From NCBI RefSeq assembly GCF_002514735.1, contig NZ_KZ300476.1, forward strand, positions 849,872 through 913,871: a stretch of 64,000 nt of DNA, written 5' to 3'. Below, piece by piece: positions 61,152 to 64,000 of this stretch. The stretch comes from Sediminicola luteus (GTDB taxonomy: Bacteria > Bacteroidota > Bacteroidia > Flavobacteriales > Flavobacteriaceae). The position numbers and the translations under genes are program-made. Under the pieces are notes generated by a model. That model ran no database searches, had not been told where the DNA came from, and was given only the letters and a program-made list of their open reading frames with translations. Every line of letters begins with the position of its first letter. Position 1 is the first letter of the stretch.

Positions 61152-62876
61152 TCAACGTTTGCCCCGATTTTGAAAAGCCACTTTTTTGGCCATGACCGAA
61201 CGTTCGGTACTGCCTTCGTAATAGGTTACCGCATCTAACAATCGGGCGAACAAATGGTCGCTTCCCAATTGGTCGATCAAACCACTACTGAACAACACAT
61301 CACGTGTAGGGCCTATAGCTCCTGAGATATACAGTGTAATCTCTTTTTCCGAAAGTTGCTCTATAAGTTTCCCTAAGGCCTTGGCTCCCGTCGCATCTAT
61401 ATAGTTAATCGCCTCTGCATTTAAAATAAGGGTCTCCGTTTGCGGGTTCGTCTCTAGTTTCTCTTGAACGGCTTTTTTAAAATAACCCACATTGGCATAG
61501 TATAATTGGGCATCCAGCCTCAGAATCAAAAGACCTTCTCGTGGGGCCACGGCATCTTTAAAACGATCTACGTTCCTAAAGTAATCGGTGCCCCGAATCT
61601 GCGCCAATTGGGCAATATGGGGCCGCGAACTGCGATATACCATCAATATCAAGGAAACCACTACCCCGGCCAAAATACCTTCCGGAATACCTACGAACAA
61701 GGTAAAGCCACAAGTTAATAACCAAACCAAACTTTCGTCTTTATGTTGTTTCCAGAGGGTGAAGGCATAATCGATATCCAATAAACCATACACAGAGACC
61801 ATGATAATAGCCGCCAACACGGCATTGGGCAAATTATAAAACAGTGGCGTAAGGAATAGCAGCGTCAATGCCACCAAGACCACGGCCACCACCGAAGCCA
61901 AAGGCGTACGTGCCCCCGCATCGTAACTAATGGCAGAACGCGAAAAACTTCCGGTAACCGGATAAGCTTGAAAAAACGAACCCAACATATTGGCTGATCC
62001 CAATGCGATAAATTCTTGGTTCGGACGTACGGTCTCTTCCCCTGATTTCTCTTCCAAGGCCTTGCCTATGGAAATGGCTTCCAAACACCCCACAAAAGCC
62101 AAGGTTAGGGCAATAGGCAATAGATCACTTATTACCGCCCATTCGAAATTGGGCATATTAAAGCCAGGAAGCCCTTTTGGCACCTCACCCACCACATGCA
62201 CCCCATAGGCCTCCAAACCTCCTAAAGTTACGGCCAAAATACCCATAACCACCACTATTAAATGGGCCGGGACCTTGGGTAACCATTTCTTAAAAGCCAA
62301 GAGTATTAAAATGGCCCCAATACCCAAAACGAGATCCCAGAGGGTGAGTTGGGACAACTTCGGAAATATATGCCCCCAAATGGTATGCAATTGGTTGCCC
62401 CCGAGTACGGGCAAACCCAACAAATGTTTTACCTGACTGCTAATTATAATGAGTCCGGCCGCGGTTGTAAAGCCACTGATTACTGGTCTCGACAAAAAAT
62501 TTACCAAAAACCCGAGGCGGAAGACCCCTAATATCATTTGAATGGCCCCAACCAAAAAACAGAGTAGGACCACCAGGCTTAAATAGGCTTCAATCGAACT
62601 GATGGACATAACACCCAAACCAGCGGCTACCAAAAGAGAGTCCATGGCCACGGGGCCAACACCTAACTGCCTTGACGTACCCAAAAAAGCATAGATAAGC
62701 ACCGGTAAAAGGGCCGCATATAAACCATATACTGGGGGGAGGCCTGCCACCATGGCATAGGCCATACCTTGTGGTACCAAAAGCACGCCAACGGTTAGCC
62801 CACCCAAGGCATCTTGACCTAACCATTTTTTAGGATAGGTAGGCAACCATTCGGTTATGGGGAAAAATCGCTTCAC
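61152..62876 (-). CDS. SulP-family anion transporter with STAS domain
   Basis: A 574-residue SulP transporter: the membrane part (about 1-430) has VGVLLVPQGMAYAMVAGLPPVYGLYAALLP and FQAYPVTGSFSRSAISYDAGARTPLASVV, the family signatures. A C-terminal STAS domain (about 455-555) has LLILRLDAQLYYANVGYFK and TETLILNAEAINYIDATGAKALGKLIEQL. It moves sulfate, bicarbonate or another anion through the inner membrane. It starts with GTG, which overlaps the stop of the upstream epimerase-like gene by 4 bases (GTGA). Confidence 0.93.
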   Translation of the reverse strand: MKRFFPITEWLPTYPKKWLGQDALGGLTVGVLLVPQGMAYAMVAGLPPVYGLYAALLPVLIYAFLGTSRQLGVGPVAMDSLLVAAGLGVMSISSIEAYLSLVVLLCFLVGAIQMILGVFRLGFLVNFLSRPVISGFTTAAGLIIISSQVKHLLGLPVLGGNQLHTIWGHIFPKLSQLTLWDLVLGIGAILILLAFKKWLPKVPAHLIVVVMGILAVTLGGLEAYGVHVVGEVPKGLPGFNMPNFEWAVISDLLPIALTLAFVGCLEAISIGKALEEKSGEETVRPNQEFIALGSANMLGSFFQAYPVTGSFSRSAISYDAGARTPLASVVAVVLVALTLLFLTPLFYNLPNAVLAAIIMVSVYGLLDIDYAFTLWKQHKDESLVWLLTCGFTLFVGIPEGILAGVVVSLILMVYRSSRPHIAQLAQIRGTDYFRNVDRFKDAVAPREGLLILRLDAQLYYANVGYFKKAVQEKLETNPQTETLILNAEAINYIDATGAKALGKLIEQLSEKEITLYISGAIGPTRDVLFSSGLIDQLGSDHLFARLLDAVTYYEGSTERSVMAKKVAFQNRGKR

Positions 62877-63652
62877 GCTAATACACTGATTTTTACTTCA
62901 AAACTTTCTTCGCTGGGCCCGAGCTCCTGAAACCCTTTATGCAGTTCGTTATTTTCAACGGCATAGGGGTAAAAGCTAATAGGTTCTATACAGATCATAT
63001 TGGGTACTTCGGTCCATAGCATAAACGCGCCGAAACCGTGGGTCTCGATCTTTACCGATTTTTGGTCGTGCAGTACCAAAGTATCACAATCTAGAATCGG
63101 GAGGGCCTTGGCCCCGGCTTCCATGACTTCCTGTAGGGAAACACGTGTAGTACCTGCCTCAATATAGGCATTCGCATTTTGTAGTTTAAACGCCGGATGG
63201 TACCCCAGCATATAGGGCATATCGTTTTCCCCCGATACGGTAAAGGTTACGCTTAAACCGTTATCCGTAAGGTCAAATGCCTTGGAAAAGGTAAAGTCAT
63301 AAGGCCATGAGACTTTTTCCAAGGTCGATTTTTCTGGATACTTGCTATTTGGAATCGAGGTATTGGCCAGGTATTCTTTTTGAAATATCGCTTGGCGCTC
63401 TGTTTGTTCCTTTAGGGTATAATCCATTTCTCGAAGTAGTCCATGTTGGTCTTGCGGAGCCTTCCCTTTTGGAGTAGTTACCGAAAACCCGGCTGCGGCG
63501 GTCGGGCCTATAATAGGGAACATTTCGGTATCGGAATTTCGCCAACCCGGACTGCCTTTTTGATGGATCAATTCGTGACCTTGGACCTGAAAGGAAACCA
63601 ATTCCCCTGAGTCGATAACGGCCGAAGTTTGGCCTTGCTGTAATCGAACCAT
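62873..63652 (-). CDS. Aldose 1-epimerase family protein (LacX-like)
   Basis: A 259-residue member of the galactose mutarotase-like fold. The N-terminal TSAVIDSGELVSFQVQGHELIHQ, then MFPIIGPTAA, PQDQHGLLREMDYTLKEQ, LGYHPAFKLQNANAYIE and MICIEPISFYPYAVENNELHKGFQELGPSE follow the LacX/YeaD-like order, with His and Glu in place for epimerisation. It interconverts anomers of a sugar or sugar phosphate in the cytoplasm. Stop overlaps the SulP start by 4 bases; start is 1 base after the M20 peptidase stop. So the three are one operon. Confidence 0.88.
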   Translation of the reverse strand: MVRLQQGQTSAVIDSGELVSFQVQGHELIHQKGSPGWRNSDTEMFPIIGPTAAAGFSVTTPKGKAPQDQHGLLREMDYTLKEQTERQAIFQKEYLANTSIPNSKYPEKSTLEKVSWPYDFTFSKAFDLTDNGLSVTFTVSGENDMPYMLGYHPAFKLQNANAYIEAGTTRVSLQEVMEAGAKALPILDCDTLVLHDQKSVKIETHGFGAFMLWTEVPNMICIEPISFYPYAVENNELHKGFQELGPSEESFEVKISVLA

Positions 63653-63653
63653 A

Positions 63654-64000
63654 TTATTTATGGATTAGTCGGTATAGCATAACGGCCGTACGCTGGGTAA
63701 GTGCCTCTATGGTATTCAGATTTACGGTCTCTTCTGGTGTATGTGCCCCTGTGCCCATGGTACCTAAGCCATCGAGACAATCTACATATTCGGCTACGAA
63801 AGAGGTATCGGCCGCTCCTCGTTTACCGGGATCATAAGCCAAAACCTCACCCTGCCCTAAATCTAAACTAACTTGGTTCAATAGATCCAATAGGGCATGG
63901 TTGCCCTCGGTTGGGCCCATGGCCGGATAACTATCAGTAAAGCTTATCTCTGCCGTGGTCCCGGGCAGATTCTCGGCCACTATAGCACGCATTTTTTCAC
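63654..64000 (-). CDS. M20-family metallopeptidase, C-terminal end (cut by window edge)
   Basis: The C-terminal 115 residues of an M20/M25/M40 peptidase or amidohydrolase; the 5' part lies beyond the window, so the apparent ATG at 63992 is not the start. TSFVAEYVDCLDGLGTMGTGAHTPEETVNLNTIEALTQRTAVMLYRLI holds the metal-ligand His (GAHTPEE) and the family ending. GKRGAADTSF carries the second metal-binding Asp region. It is a cytoplasmic or exported zinc-dependent hydrolase; cellular site unseen. It leads the epimerase-SulP operon. Confidence 0.85.
   Translation of the reverse strand, partial: EKMRAIVAENLPGTTAEISFTDSYPAMGPTEGNHALLDLLNQVSLDLGQGEVLAYDPGKRGAADTSFVAEYVDCLDGLGTMGTGAHTPEETVNLNTIEALTQRTAVMLYRLIHK

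Noticed and set aside
1-64000. CRISPR arrays, insertion sequences, prophage genes, tRNA genes
   Set aside because: I looked for regular repeats, transposase motifs and cloverleaf ends and found none except the tmRNA acceptor and T-arm.

Overview
The window looks like chromosome from a marine-type Flavobacteriaceae (Bacteroidota). The evidence is a tmRNA tag reading GENNYALAA, -7 boxes of the TAnnTTTG type, SusC/SusD-like outer-membrane proteins, an ECF sigma/FecR pair, DUF3857 and PepSY proteins, and many secreted glycan-active enzymes. The genus is not fixed by the sequence; a Zobellia/Maribacter-like organism is an inference. No insertion sequence, prophage, CRISPR array or tRNA gene was seen.

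Layout. 0-7 kb: the end of a sulfatase, a small membrane protein, typA, an intergenic repeat-like element, a small outer-membrane-type protein, kdsA and a DUF3857 protein. 7-13.6 kb: an AraC regulator divergent from an iron-siderophore uptake set (TonB-dependent receptor, DUF3325, DUF3649, PepSY reductase). 13.7-20 kb: DUF1801, a secreted PHP protein, a saccharopine/alanine-dehydrogenase-like enzyme, tmRNA, ThuA, a membrane-bound TPR-AraC regulator and a long-hairpin RNA candidate ending in a strong terminator. 20.2-28.4 kb: an AraC regulator divergent from a six-gene sugar operon: ketose 3-epimerase, alpha/beta hydrolase, IolE-like TIM barrel, a fused ribulokinase/ribulose-5-phosphate 4-epimerase, another TIM-barrel isomerase and an exported enolase-superfamily enzyme.

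28.5-37.2 kb: a minus-strand run of DUF1080, a PVC-type heme lipoprotein, a Dabb protein, a Tm-1-like protein, an EamA transporter and a GH20 lipoprotein. A second AraC regulator, paralogous to the one at 20.2 kb, is divergent from its first gene. 38.3-51.5 kb: an FMN-dependent alpha-hydroxy acid oxidase and a polysaccharide utilisation locus (GH31, sigma/FecR, STN-containing SusC, SusD, GH2). 51.5-55.6 kb: a compact operon of caspase-like protease, unknown protein, TPR sensor kinase and LuxR-type response regulator. A 36-codon relic of another histidine kinase lies just upstream of the regulator. 55.7-64 kb: DeoR regulator, CLC channel, aquaporin, a beta-propeller protein, a 43-residue membrane protein, a SulP transporter overlapping an aldose-epimerase-like gene, and the end of an M20 peptidase cut by the window edge.

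How the parts work together. Most of the window is glycan and sugar acquisition: SusCD imports, GH2/GH31/GH20 trim, and the intracellular epimerase/isomerase/kinase set feeds pentose-phosphate metabolism. Control is by AraC-type, sigma/FecR and two-component regulators. The candidates for undescribed biology are the caspase-kinase-regulator operon with its kinase relic, the fused AraB-AraD operon, the DUF1080-to-GH20 operon and the structured RNA near 20 kb. All functions come from motif reading; no database search was run.
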